DNA from: Dinoroseobacter sp039192165
Lineage (GTDB): Bacteria > Pseudomonadota > Alphaproteobacteria > Rhodobacterales > Rhodobacteraceae
Assembly (NCBI GenBank): GCA_039192165.1
Contig: JBCCXD010000006.1
Coordinates: 186,001-250,000, forward strand
Direction: 5' to 3'
Length of the DNA stretch: 64,000 nt
Shown here: positions 1-7,840 of the stretch, one piece after another
Layout of the letters: every line of letters begins with the position of its first letter
How positions within the stretch are numbered: position 1 is the stretch's first letter
Notes under the pieces: generated by a model
Told to the model about the DNA's origin: nothing
The model's input: the letters and a program-made list of their open reading frames with translations, nothing else
Database searches by the model: none
Made by a program: the position numbers and the translations under genes

Positions 1-1
1 G

Positions 2-421
2 AAAGCCGACCTGGTGCTGCTGACCGGCGCAGGACCCTACCTAGCGCCTGCTGAGTTTGGCTCTGCCAAGCTTCGCGAACTCGCGCCTATTCACGCCTAT
101 TCATTCCCACTTGAGGAATATCATCACTACCGCACTCAGAAGGCGGGTGATGTGATGTTCCTGGTCGCAGCCGACGAAGCCAGTCACGCCCGTGCGCTTG
201 AGACCGCAATAATGAGCCGCGGCAGCGACGGCGTTTGCGTCGCGCTCGTGCCAGAAGGCGAAAGCGAGATTGCCGACGTTGCCGACATCGCGTGGCACCT
301 ACCGGAGGTCGCGGAAGAAACGCGGCCAATCGTTTACAGTGTTCCTCTGCATTTGTTCGGATACCATGCTGCCATGGAACGCGACGCAGTAGGTCTTGGC
401 GCGCCGCGCCTCGGGGTCTGA
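2..421 (+). CDS. SIS-domain protein, C-terminal part (cut by window edge)
   Basis: This is the 3' part of a gene that starts left of the window; the frame is open from base 2. The 139 visible residues look like the second SIS (sugar isomerase) domain of a GlmS/AgaS-type protein, with a Ser/Thr-poor core, the pattern LLTGAGPYLAPAEFG and a conserved YHHY region. SIS domains bind phosphosugars. Its stop at 419-421 lies one base before the ATG of the PfkB kinase, so the two are probably co-translated. A sugar-phosphate isomerase or deaminase role is inferred only from the domain. The N-terminal half would be needed to decide between enzyme and regulator. Confidence 0.6.
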   Translation, partial: KADLVLLTGAGPYLAPAEFGSAKLRELAPIHAYSFPLEEYHHYRTQKAGDVMFLVAADEASHARALETAIMSRGSDGVCVALVPEGESEIADVADIAWHLPEVAEETRPIVYSVPLHLFGYHAAMERDAVGLGAPRLGV

Positions 422-422
422 C

Positions 423-1436
423 ATGCGTCCCGATCTGGTCACGATCGGGGGGCTGACTGTCGACAATGTCATTTCGGCGGAAGGTTGTGTGGCCTTGTCG
501 CAGGCGGGAGGCAATGGAGCGTATTCTGCTGTTGGAGCGCTAATGTGGGCAGACAATGTCGGTCTCGTCAGCGCAGCTGTCGAGAGTTATCCCAAAGCAA
601 CGCTTGCGCGCCTCGAGGCGGGCGGCATCGATCTTTCTGGTGTCGCTTGGTTTTCCGAGCAGCTCGAAGCGTGCAGCTGGTTTATCTACAACAACGCAGG
701 CGATCGCGACGAGGGCTTGACCAGTCACCCCGGGGCGCTTGCAGACGCTGGCTTCTCCACAGACCGGCTTGCACCCGACGAGGTGGCTCACTGGCGCAAA
801 AAACTAGCCGAACTTAGCGTCAAAGGCGAAATCGGTTACTCCGAGTTTCGCGACCTCCATCCACTTTCCCCAGAACAAGTGCCGGAAACATGGCTTGCGG
901 TTAAAGGTGTTCACCTTGCGCCCAGCCAACCCGAAGTGATGATGGCAATGCTTGACCGCTTTGGATCTGGCCCGATGATCACGGCCGACCCGGGATGGCA
1001 GCTCGCGGCCCGAAGCGTCTCGGAAATTGCTCCGATCTTGGCTCGAATTGATGCCTTCCTGCCGAGCGAAGTAGAGCTTCGGGCTCTGGTGCCAGGTGCA
1101 GGGCTTTCGGATGCGATCGAGGTGTTGTCGCGGCATACAACCGGAGCGCTCGCTGTGAAGCTGGGTCCAAAGGGTGTTCTTGTATGGGATCGGATCGCAG
1201 GCACTGCGGTGCAAGTTCCCACGCGTGCCGTTGAAACGGTAGATCCAACCGGAGCTGGCGATGCGTTCTCTGGTGGTTTCCTAGCAGGGCTCGTGGAAAC
1301 AGGTGATCCTGTGGAAGCCGCGCGTTTCGGAGTGTTTTCGGCGTCGCAGATCGTGTCTGCCTTCGGCGCTGATGGTGCGCTGCCCACCGATCGAGACGCG
1401 GCACGGACCGCGCTTCAGCTGGGGAAAGTGGAATGA
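423..1436 (+). CDS. PfkB-family carbohydrate/nucleoside kinase
   Basis: A 337-residue ribokinase-fold kinase. It begins with the typical glycine-rich strand (VTIGGLTVDN) and carries the PfkB signature DPTGAGDAFSGG at about residues 274-285, in which Asp280 is the expected catalytic base; the AVKLGPKGV segment before it is also typical. Members phosphorylate sugars or nucleosides with ATP, but the substrate cannot be read from sequence. I chose the ATG at 423 because it follows the upstream stop by one base and starts the conserved fold; an in-frame upstream start would overlap the SIS gene. The stop overlaps the next ATG by 4 bases, so it is part of one operon. Confidence 0.85.
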   Translation: MRPDLVTIGGLTVDNVISAEGCVALSQAGGNGAYSAVGALMWADNVGLVSAAVESYPKATLARLEAGGIDLSGVAWFSEQLEACSWFIYNNAGDRDEGLTSHPGALADAGFSTDRLAPDEVAHWRKKLAELSVKGEIGYSEFRDLHPLSPEQVPETWLAVKGVHLAPSQPEVMMAMLDRFGSGPMITADPGWQLAARSVSEIAPILARIDAFLPSEVELRALVPGAGLSDAIEVLSRHTTGALAVKLGPKGVLVWDRIAGTAVQVPTRAVETVDPTGAGDAFSGGFLAGLVETGDPVEAARFGVFSASQIVSAFGADGALPTDRDAARTALQLGKVE

Positions 1437-2215
1437 CCTTGAAGCTCTTCGACAGCACGCCGCTTGTGGTTGCCGCGCTCCATCTTCCAGACTTCGCGCT
1501 TTCAAGGCATCGTAGTGTTGCCTGGTTTGAGGACTACGCCGTTGCCAACGCCCGCGTTTTCGCGGAGGCGGGCGTTCCATTCCTTAAGCTTCAGGATCAA
1601 ACGCGCACCACAGGCGCCGCAGCGCCTGACACGCTCGCGATGATGGGCGCGCTTGGACGCCTGATCCGGGCGGAGGTCCCGGAGATACGGCTTGGGATTA
1701 TCATTGAAGCGCACGACCCTTTAGCGGCGCTCTCGGTCGCGCATGCAGCAGGGGCAGAGTTTGTTCGCCTCAAGATATTCGTTGGTGGCGCAATGACGGC
1801 TGAAGGGCCAAGGCATGCGCTGGGCGCCTCGGCGGTTCAGCATCGCGCCCACCTTGGGCGGCCGGACATCGCCATTCTTGCTGACGTACACGACCGGACC
1901 GCGCGACCTCTCTCCGATGAGAGCCAGCCCTTTGCGGCAAACTGGGCCACCAAGGTTGGAGCCGACGGATTGATCATAACGGGTTCAAGCTTCCCCGATA
2001 CCTTGCAACGGATCGCCGCCGTGCGTGATGTTGTTCCACGACAACCGATTCTAATCGGCGGTGGCGTCACCGAAGCGAACGTGTCTGACGCACTTTCGAG
2101 CAGCAACGGTGTTGTCGTCTCGAGCGCTTTGATGCGGAAAGACGCAGAGCCTGAGGACCTCGTTCGCTGGGACGCGGATCTCTGCCGGCGCTTCATGGAT
2201 CGGGCACGCGGATGA
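1433..2215 (+). CDS. BtpA/SgcQ family protein
   Basis: A 260-residue TIM-barrel-like protein of the BtpA/SgcQ family. Hallmarks seen are an early VVAALHLPDF segment, a Lys-containing 'FLKLQDQT' strand, 'EFVRLKIFVGG' in mid-protein, 'ILADVHDR' and a terminal phosphate-loop-like 'ILIGGGVTEANV'. The family's biochemical role is poorly defined; members often sit beside kinases in sugar or nucleoside catabolic operons. Here it overlaps the PfkB kinase stop and the following deacetylase start (ATGA overlaps), so a role acting on the phosphorylated product is plausible but inferred. Confidence 0.75.
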   Translation: MTLKLFDSTPLVVAALHLPDFALSRHRSVAWFEDYAVANARVFAEAGVPFLKLQDQTRTTGAAAPDTLAMMGALGRLIRAEVPEIRLGIIIEAHDPLAALSVAHAAGAEFVRLKIFVGGAMTAEGPRHALGASAVQHRAHLGRPDIAILADVHDRTARPLSDESQPFAANWATKVGADGLIITGSSFPDTLQRIAAVRDVVPRQPILIGGGVTEANVSDALSSSNGVVVSSALMRKDAEPEDLVRWDADLCRRFMDRARG

Positions 2216-3141
2216 GCGTGCGCGACTTCAAGGGCTATCATGGCAATGTGCCCAACATCTCATGGCCGGGCGACGCCCGCGTTGCTGTATCGGTGGTGGT
2301 GAATGTCGAAGAAGGCGCGGAACTTACGCTCGGGGCCGGGGACGAGAAAAACGAACATATCTACGAAGCGGTCGAAGCGGTCGAGGGCACGCGCGACCTG
2401 TGTATGGAAAGCCATTTTGAGTACGGCCCGCGGGCCGGATGGCCGCGCATACGACAAACGCTGAAAGAACGCGGGATCCGCGCAACGATCAACGCCTGTG
2501 GTCGTGCTGTGGAAGCGACTCCTTGGCTGATCGAGGAAGCAGTCGCCGATGGTCATGAGATTTCGGCCCATGGATGGCGCTGGGAGCGCCATGCGCATAT
2601 GGACGAAGCCCAAGAGCGGCAGGTGATCTCACAAACCGTCGACAGCATCACGCGCATCGCAGGTGCACGGCCTGTGGGTTGGCATACACGCTCAGCCACG
2701 TCGCCGAGAACTCGCGACCTCTTGGTTGAAGAGGGCGGCTTTCTCTATGACAGCAATGCCTACAACGACGATCTTCCTTATACCTTGGAAACGGCGCGCG
2801 GGCCGCACGTTGTCCTGCCCTATGCGTTCGATACCAACGATATGCGCTTTTACAACGGCGGCGGGTTCGTATTTGCAGACGATTTTTCAAAATATACGAT
2901 CGCGGCTCTGGAACGACTGCATGCCGAAGGTGAAAGCGAACCTCGCATGCTCTCTGTGGGGCTGCACACACGTATTATCGGAAGGCCCGCGCGTATCGGT
3001 GGGCTCGAGGCGTTCCTCGACCATGCGTTCAAGCTCGGTGGCGTTTGGTTCGCAACCCGGGCCGATATCGCGAATGTGTGGCGCGCCGGACTTGGGCTGC
3101 CGGAATGGTCTCCGGCGTCGCCGATCGGAGGGTTTGCATGA
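2212..3141 (+). CDS. Polysaccharide deacetylase family protein, allantoinase (PuuE)-like
   Basis: A 309-residue CE4/NodB-fold protein of the subtype seen in cofactor-independent allantoinase PuuE rather than cell-wall deacetylases. It opens with 'YHGNVPNISWPGDARVAVSVVVN', then 'ATINACGRAVE', the 'GHEISAHGWRWERHAHM' loop (residues about 105-125), and 'LPYTLETARGPHVVLPYAFDTNDMRF'. PuuE-type enzymes hydrolyse ureide or hydantoin-like rings. No signal peptide, so cytoplasmic. Followed by a paralogue with a 4-base overlap; the tandem pair suggests two related hydrolysis steps or a heteromeric enzyme. Confidence 0.8.
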   Translation: MSVRDFKGYHGNVPNISWPGDARVAVSVVVNVEEGAELTLGAGDEKNEHIYEAVEAVEGTRDLCMESHFEYGPRAGWPRIRQTLKERGIRATINACGRAVEATPWLIEEAVADGHEISAHGWRWERHAHMDEAQERQVISQTVDSITRIAGARPVGWHTRSATSPRTRDLLVEEGGFLYDSNAYNDDLPYTLETARGPHVVLPYAFDTNDMRFYNGGGFVFADDFSKYTIAALERLHAEGESEPRMLSVGLHTRIIGRPARIGGLEAFLDHAFKLGGVWFATRADIANVWRAGLGLPEWSPASPIGGFA

Positions 3142-4022
3142 CACGCGACCTCATTGGATACGGCGGAGTTTGGCCCGATTTTACGTGGCCCAACGGCTCG
3201 CGTCTGGCTGTCTCAGTTGTGGTGAACTTCGAGGAAGGCGCGGAGCAGCAGGTTCTCGATGGTGATCCCACCAGCGAGCGGATCGGGGAGGTCATTTCGG
3301 TTGTTCCCGAGGGGCGAGCCGACCCTGGGCAAGCACAAATCTTTGCCTATGGGACACGCGCTGGGGCTTGGCGAATGGCAAGCGCGCTCAGAGCGCACGA
3401 GATGCCCGCGACGATCTTCGCCTGCGGTAGGGCTGCTGAACGCGCAGCACCAGTTCTCTCGATGCTGGCTAGTGACGGGCACGAAACCGCCTGCCACGGG
3501 TGGCTTTGGCGACCGCATGCCGACTACGAAAGTCCTGCCGAAGAAGCGGCAGACCTCGACCGCGCCGCCTCGGCGATTGCGCAGGCAACGGGCGAGGCGC
3601 CGGTCGGGTTCTTCTGCCGTGGTGCAGAAAGCCCCTGGACACGCGGCCTTCTTGCGGAGCGTGGATACCTCTACACGTCCAACGGATTCGACGACGATTT
3701 GCCCTACAAGGACCAATCGGGACTTATCGTTGTTCCTTATGCGCTTGACGCAAACGACATGAAGTTCTTTCACCCGAATGGTTTTGTGCGTGCTGCGGAC
3801 ATGGCCGAGTATGTCGCCGATGCGCTTGATGTGCTTGAAGCAGAAGCATCGGATGGCCTCCCCCGACTTCTGAACATCGGATTCCACCTCCGGATTGTCG
3901 GACGGCCGGGACGCTTTAATGCGTTCAAGTCCGTACTCAATGAATTGGACCAGAGGCGTGACAGGGTTTGGATAGCCACGCGCAGCGAGATCGCAAGGGC
4001 ATTTGCTGAGGCCGTCGCATGA
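3138..4022 (+). CDS. Second polysaccharide deacetylase family protein, allantoinase-like
   Basis: A 294-residue paralogue of the preceding gene, with the same landmarks: 'WPDFTWPNGSRLAVSVVVNFEEGAEQ', 'ATIFACGRAAERA', 'GHETACHGWLWRPHADY', 'LPYKDQSGLIVVPYALDANDMKF'. The start at 3138 is the ATG overlapping the previous stop; upstream in-frame starts would run deep into the neighbour. Likely cytoplasmic ring or amide hydrolase of the PuuE branch. Its stop overlaps the ATG of the racemase-like gene. Whether the two paralogues have separate substrates cannot be told from sequence. Confidence 0.8.
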   Translation: MTRDLIGYGGVWPDFTWPNGSRLAVSVVVNFEEGAEQQVLDGDPTSERIGEVISVVPEGRADPGQAQIFAYGTRAGAWRMASALRAHEMPATIFACGRAAERAAPVLSMLASDGHETACHGWLWRPHADYESPAEEAADLDRAASAIAQATGEAPVGFFCRGAESPWTRGLLAERGYLYTSNGFDDDLPYKDQSGLIVVPYALDANDMKFFHPNGFVRAADMAEYVADALDVLEAEASDGLPRLLNIGFHLRIVGRPGRFNAFKSVLNELDQRRDRVWIATRSEIARAFAEAVA

Positions 4023-4672
4023 GAATTGCACTTCTCAATCCGAACACCTCGGCAGAGACGACGACCGTTATGGTCGGGATCGCCAAGGAAGCCGCCGGTT
4101 CAGGAATAACGATTGACGGAGTGACAGCCCGCTATGGCGCGCCGCTCATAACCGATCCGACAGCCCTGGATATCGCCGCGGAAGCTGTCGCCGCACTGGC
4201 GCCAGCGCTAAGCGGGTTCGATGCGGTGATCCTGTCCGGCTTCGGAGACCCCGGGATCGAAGCGCTCCGCGCAGCGCTTGATGTACCGGTAACCGGGATT
4301 GTCGAAGCTGGAATGGCGGAAGCGGCTGCGTTTGGCGATCGTTTCGCCGTCGTGACGACCACGCCCGAGCTGGCCGGACGCATCGCGCAATCTGCTCGTG
4401 TCTATGGGCATAAAAAGTTCTGCGGAACATGGACCACGCCCGGCGATCCAGTGACACTGACAGCCCGCCCCGCTGATCTGGAAAATGCCCTTGCCGTCGC
4501 GCTTCAGACTGCGCTGGACGACGCAAATGCGCACGCCGTTATCATAGGTGGTGGTCCGCTGGCGGTGGCGGCTCGTGCGCTGGCGAAAGTCTCACCTGTT
4601 CCGTTGGTAGAGCCGATACCCGCCGCAGTACGATTGACGATGGCGCGGCTCGGGTTGGAGAACGTCGCATGA
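4019..4672 (+). CDS. Asp/Glu/hydantoin racemase superfamily protein lacking the catalytic cysteines
   Basis: A 217-residue protein with the hydantoin/allantoin racemase frame: N-terminal 'IALLNPNTSAETT', 'FDAVILSGFGDPGIEALRA' and 'VIIGGGPLAVAARAL'. In characterised racemases the first catalytic Cys sits just before FGDPG and the second in a GCAG motif. Here both positions read Gly (Gly74 and about Gly181), so the two-base racemisation mechanism is not possible as known. The context with two allantoinase-like proteins and an amidohydrolase suggests a ring-opening pathway. It may have become an isomerase, lyase or binding subunit. Family assignment is firm, function is not. Confidence 0.75.
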   Translation: MRIALLNPNTSAETTTVMVGIAKEAAGSGITIDGVTARYGAPLITDPTALDIAAEAVAALAPALSGFDAVILSGFGDPGIEALRAALDVPVTGIVEAGMAEAAAFGDRFAVVTTTPELAGRIAQSARVYGHKKFCGTWTTPGDPVTLTARPADLENALAVALQTALDDANAHAVIIGGGPLAVAARALAKVSPVPLVEPIPAAVRLTMARLGLENVA

Positions 4673-6162
4673 CCTCCAAACTAGTGGTAGCGGATCATCT
4701 GATTTGCGGCTTGGCAGCAAACGGGGCGCCCGAGATCGTTTCAGACGGCGCGATCCTCGTCGAAGACGGCGTAATCGGCGCCCTTGGGTCGCGGGAAGAT
4801 TTAAGGCGAAAATTCCCGAAGGCTGAAGAAGTTGGCGGTCCGGGTCGCGTCGCCATTCCCGGGTTTGTTAACGCGCACCACCATGTCGGGCTGACACCTT
4901 TTCAACTCGGCGCGCGTGATCAGCCGCTTGAGCTCTGGTTCCCGGAACGCCTTGTAATGCGCGATATCGATCCACGCCTTGATGCGCTGTACTCAGCTTT
5001 TGAGATGATCGCTTCCGGCGTGACGACTGTGCAGCATCTGCAGAGCAGGGCGCCTGGTGATACCGAGGCAGTGCTCGCGCGCAGTGACGCGATCATCGGT
5101 GCTTATGCTGAAATTGGCATGCGAGCCTCCTATTCCTTCGCGCTCCGCGATCAGAACAGGATGATTTACGAAGCGGATGAAGTTTTCGTCGCCTCCTTGC
5201 CGGAGGCCCTGCGCGCGCCTGCTGCCGCCTATCTCGGTGGTTTCGGGCTTCCGCTGGCTGACCAGATTGCGGTGTTTCACGAACTGCGAAAGCGATGGGC
5301 CGACAGCGACTTGATTGGGATTCAGATCGCGCCCTCGAACCTGCATTGGTTGTCGGATGCCGCGCTCGAAAGTGCCGCGCACATGGCTGAGGAGACTGGC
5401 GCGTCCCTTCATATGCACCTTCTCGAAACGCCTTATCAGAAAGAGTACGCCCAGCGCCGGACAGGAGGTTCGGCACTGGAGCATTTGGATAGTTTCGGGC
5501 TTGTCGGTCCCCAGCTGACGATTGGACACGGTGTTTGGATGACGGAGGACGACCTCGCGCTTCTGGCCGAGCGAGGCGGCTGCCTTTGCCACAACTGTTC
5601 GTCGAACTTACGCCTGAAGAGTGGAACCGCCGATCTGAACGCATTTCTTGCAAGCGGAGTACCTGTTGCCATTGGGATCGACGAAGCAGGGATCAACGAT
5701 GATCGTGACATGCTTCAGGAAATGCGATTGGCGCTGACGCTCCATCGCCCGTCGGGTCATGCGGCCCCCTGCCCGTCCGCGTCCGACATTTTTCGGATGG
5801 CGACAGAGCACGGCGCTGCCACAACGCCTTTCGCCGGCCGTATCGGTCGCCTCGCTCTGGGAATGGCTGCAGATATCGTTTTGATCGACTGGAATGCCGT
5901 AACCTGGCCTTGGCAGGATCCGTCCATGCCTTTGCTGGATGTGCTTTTACGTCGGGCCAAAGCAGGCGCGGTCGAGACGGTGCTCATCGGCGGCGAAGCG
6001 ATCTATCACCAGCGTCGCTTCACACTCGTTGACCGAGATGACGTGTTGAAACAGGTCGCGCTGAGTTTGAGTCGGGAAGACACGGATTCGGAAGCGGCGC
6101 AACGGCGGCTGGCGGCCGAGCTTCTGGAACCGGTTCAGGGCTTCTATGGCGACTGGCTTTGA
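4669..6162 (+). CDS. Amidohydrolase (TrzA/AtzA/deaminase-type)
   Basis: A 497-residue metal-dependent amidohydrolase of the subtype that deaminates or dechlorinates N-heterocycles (SAH/MTA deaminase, guanine deaminase, TrzA). Visible metal ligands are the HHH motif in 'VNAHHHVGLTPF' (about residue 67-69), 'LHMHLLETPYQ' and 'IGHGVWMTEDD', and the late Asp in 'GIDEAGINDDRD'. The C-terminal 'RIGRLALGMAADIVLIDW' is the usual composite beta-sandwich return. It is the last gene of the operon, overlapping its neighbour by 4 bases. Substrate unknown; with the upstream ureide-type hydrolases, a purine or pyrimidine-like ring is a reasonable guess. Confidence 0.85.
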   Translation: MTSKLVVADHLICGLAANGAPEIVSDGAILVEDGVIGALGSREDLRRKFPKAEEVGGPGRVAIPGFVNAHHHVGLTPFQLGARDQPLELWFPERLVMRDIDPRLDALYSAFEMIASGVTTVQHLQSRAPGDTEAVLARSDAIIGAYAEIGMRASYSFALRDQNRMIYEADEVFVASLPEALRAPAAAYLGGFGLPLADQIAVFHELRKRWADSDLIGIQIAPSNLHWLSDAALESAAHMAEETGASLHMHLLETPYQKEYAQRRTGGSALEHLDSFGLVGPQLTIGHGVWMTEDDLALLAERGGCLCHNCSSNLRLKSGTADLNAFLASGVPVAIGIDEAGINDDRDMLQEMRLALTLHRPSGHAAPCPSASDIFRMATEHGAATTPFAGRIGRLALGMAADIVLIDWNAVTWPWQDPSMPLLDVLLRRAKAGAVETVLIGGEAIYHQRRFTLVDRDDVLKQVALSLSREDTDSEAAQRRLAAELLEPVQGFYGDWL

Positions 6163-6389
6163 ACGGTTTGTCTCAGCGCTCTGGAGTTCTTAAAGCTGTC
6201 TACCCGGAGCTAGATCGCAAAACAAATCGCCGCGCAGATTTGGTTCCAGCAGTCGCGCTTGCAAAACGTCAACCTCGTTTTTTGACCATACAAACCTAGC
6301 ACTACGGAAATGATACCCCATTGCCTGCTTTGTCCGCAAAGCCGACACTCAAAAAAAAAAATGAACCAGCCATGCGCCTTGGCCTAGCT

Positions 6390-6431
6390 CCCACCCGCCC
6401 CCGGTACCTTGGCGGGGGTGGGGGGTGTTTT
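6390..6431 (+). terminator. Possible Rho-independent terminator
   Basis: A 7-bp GC stem (CCCACCC at 6390-6396 pairing with GGGTGGG at about 6417-6423) is followed by GTTTT on the plus strand. It could end the amidohydrolase operon or, read on the other strand, lie just after the recombinase gene. An A11 run at 6351-6361 lies nearby. The 6163-6443 gap holds nothing else I can recognise. Confidence 0.35.
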
Positions 6432-6443
6432 GCGAGATTTCTG

Positions 6444-6989
6444 TCAGTCTGCGCTATCTAGTATTCGGTAGACGGACATGCGCGAGATGCCCATCTGCTT
6501 GGCAATAGCACTTGGCCCTGCCCCGTTCGCACTGAGACGTTTCACGGCTTCCCGATCAATCCTGGCTTTGCCGCCCTTGTAGACGCCCCTGCTCCGCGCT
6601 TTCGCAATACCTTCAGCCTGACGCTTCCGGATAACCGATCGCTCAAACTCGGCAAAGGCTCCGAGCATCTGGAACTGCAACTTCGCGAAGGGATCAGCGT
6701 CTTCAGATCCGAAGGCAAGTCCTTCTGACAGGAACCTTATCTGTGCTCCGAGGCTGGTCACCTGCTCCACAATCCGCTCCAGATCGCGCAGATCCCGCGC
6801 CAAGCGGTCGATTGACCATACGACGACCTCATCACCTTCCCGGATGTATGCGAGCATTTCTCTCAGTGCCGGCCGGTCTTTGTTTGATCCGCTTTCGTGC
6901 TCTTCAAATACGCGATCCAAGTCTCCGAGTTCTTGTCGTTCCAAACTCTGGTCATGTGTCGACACGCGACGGTATCCCACTCTCGCCAT
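6444..6989 (-). CDS. Serine recombinase (resolvase/invertase family)
   Basis: A 181-residue small serine recombinase. The catalytic serine is Ser10 in 'GYRRVSTHDQSLERQ', followed by 'VWSIDRLARDLRDLERIV' with the conserved Arg pair, 'MLGAFAEFERSVIRKRQAEGI' (E-helix) and a C-terminal HTH ('GPSAIAKQMGISRMSVYRIL'). Length matches Hin/Pin/Tn3 resolvases. Start chosen at the ATG at 6989, preceded by GAGGTGATGA. It probably belongs to the mobile element whose other genes lie to its right on the same strand; no large integrase was found in the window. Confidence 0.9.
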   Translation of the reverse strand: MARVGYRRVSTHDQSLERQELGDLDRVFEEHESGSNKDRPALREMLAYIREGDEVVVWSIDRLARDLRDLERIVEQVTSLGAQIRFLSEGLAFGSEDADPFAKLQFQMLGAFAEFERSVIRKRQAEGIAKARSRGVYKGGKARIDREAVKRLSANGAGPSAIAKQMGISRMSVYRILDSAD

Positions 6990-7114
6990 TCATCACCTCA
7001 CTGTAACATCTGGGTCTAGACTTTAAGTGGGTGGCGTAACAAATGGCGTCAAGGGGGCCTGATGAGACACAATAGGTGTCACATGGAAACGGCGCGGCAG
7101 GGTCTACCCTGATG

Positions 7115-7486
7115 TTACTCCGGATTTATGACTTTTGCTTCCAGCGCGCTCCTTTGCGCTCGGCGCTCGGGAAGTTGATCTGCCATGCGTCTTATCCGCT
7201 CTGTGTCGAACTGCGGCTTGTGCCGAACGTCAACAGCGCCATCATGAACGTGATCGATGTGAACAACTGCAGATTTTCCGTAGGCGCGTTCCTGCGCCAA
7301 TCCCGCAAGCATGATCTGCTCTCGCGGTTTCATCCAACCGGCCGGCCCCCAGGCTGTTTTGTCTTTCAAGATTTGCTGCATGCGTTTGATCGCAAGTTCG
7401 CCGTTCCGCCCGATGGCTTCGCGTATCTCCGGATCCATCTTGGGGCGACCGCCTGGGTTACCGCTTTGTCCTTTCGCAAAAGGCAT
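7115..7486 (-). CDS. DUF5681 domain protein
   Basis: A 123-residue protein that begins with the DUF5681 signature 'FAKGQSGNPGGRPK', common in phage and integrated-element proteins, followed by a helical body and a Glu/Arg-rich C-terminus. Start at 7486 has a clear AGGAGG ribosome site. Function unknown; the domain is often next to terminase or replication genes. Here it sits between the primase/helicase gene and the serine recombinase on the same strand, supporting an element-borne gene. Confidence 0.75.
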   Translation of the reverse strand: MPFAKGQSGNPGGRPKMDPEIREAIGRNGELAIKRMQQILKDKTAWGPAGWMKPREQIMLAGLAQERAYGKSAVVHIDHVHDGAVDVRHKPQFDTERIRRMADQLPERRAQRSALEAKVINPE

Positions 7487-7652
7487 TGCTAACCTCCTGT
7501 TCTGAAGCCTCTCACGCGTGCGCGTAGCAGGCGCCTGCGCGCTATTTCGCGACCTCTACATACTATCAAAAGCCCGCATCTTGGAAAAGGAAAATAGGAG
7601 ATTTATTGTTGTAATACAGATTATTAACGAACAAATCTCATGTGGTGTTCGA

Positions 7653-7793
7653 GGTGTGACGCGAAAAAGGGGGAAACCGACAGACACCCCTCCCGGGTCA
7701 ACAATTTCCCCTAGGATGAAGGGTATATTTATTTCCCCTTTTTTCAGGCTGTAGCCTTGTTTTATTGACCTCGCGAGTGGGGGAAACGAGGTC
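7653..7793. repeat. Four GGGGGAAAC/ATTTCCCC repeats and a hairpin in the gap 7487-7840
   Basis: Within the 354-base gap between the DUF5681 and primase genes there are four copies of a G4-5-AAA-Y motif: GGGGGAAAC at 7669-7677 and 7779-7787, and the inverted form ATTTCCCC at 7704-7711 and 7731-7738. The last copy lies in the loop of a perfect 7-bp hairpin (GACCTCG 7767-7773, CGAGGTC 7787-7793). The first lies between short arms GGTGT (7653-7657) and ACACC (7684-7688). The gap has no convincing gene. The arrangement resembles iterons or a primase/origin site of a replicating element, but that is inference. Confidence 0.5.
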
Positions 7794-7840
7794 GGGATAG
7801 GCACAGGGATTGCTTGGGGAGCCCCCCTCGACAAAGGGCT

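Noticed and set aside
6351..6361. A11 homopolymer as possible element boundary or promoter
   Set aside because: No matching repeat on the far side of the element and no promoter boxes; could equally be a terminator tail.
6990..7114. res/dif site for the serine recombinase
   Set aside because: Short inverted GACAC/GTGTC near 7066 only; no set of subsites with the expected spacing.
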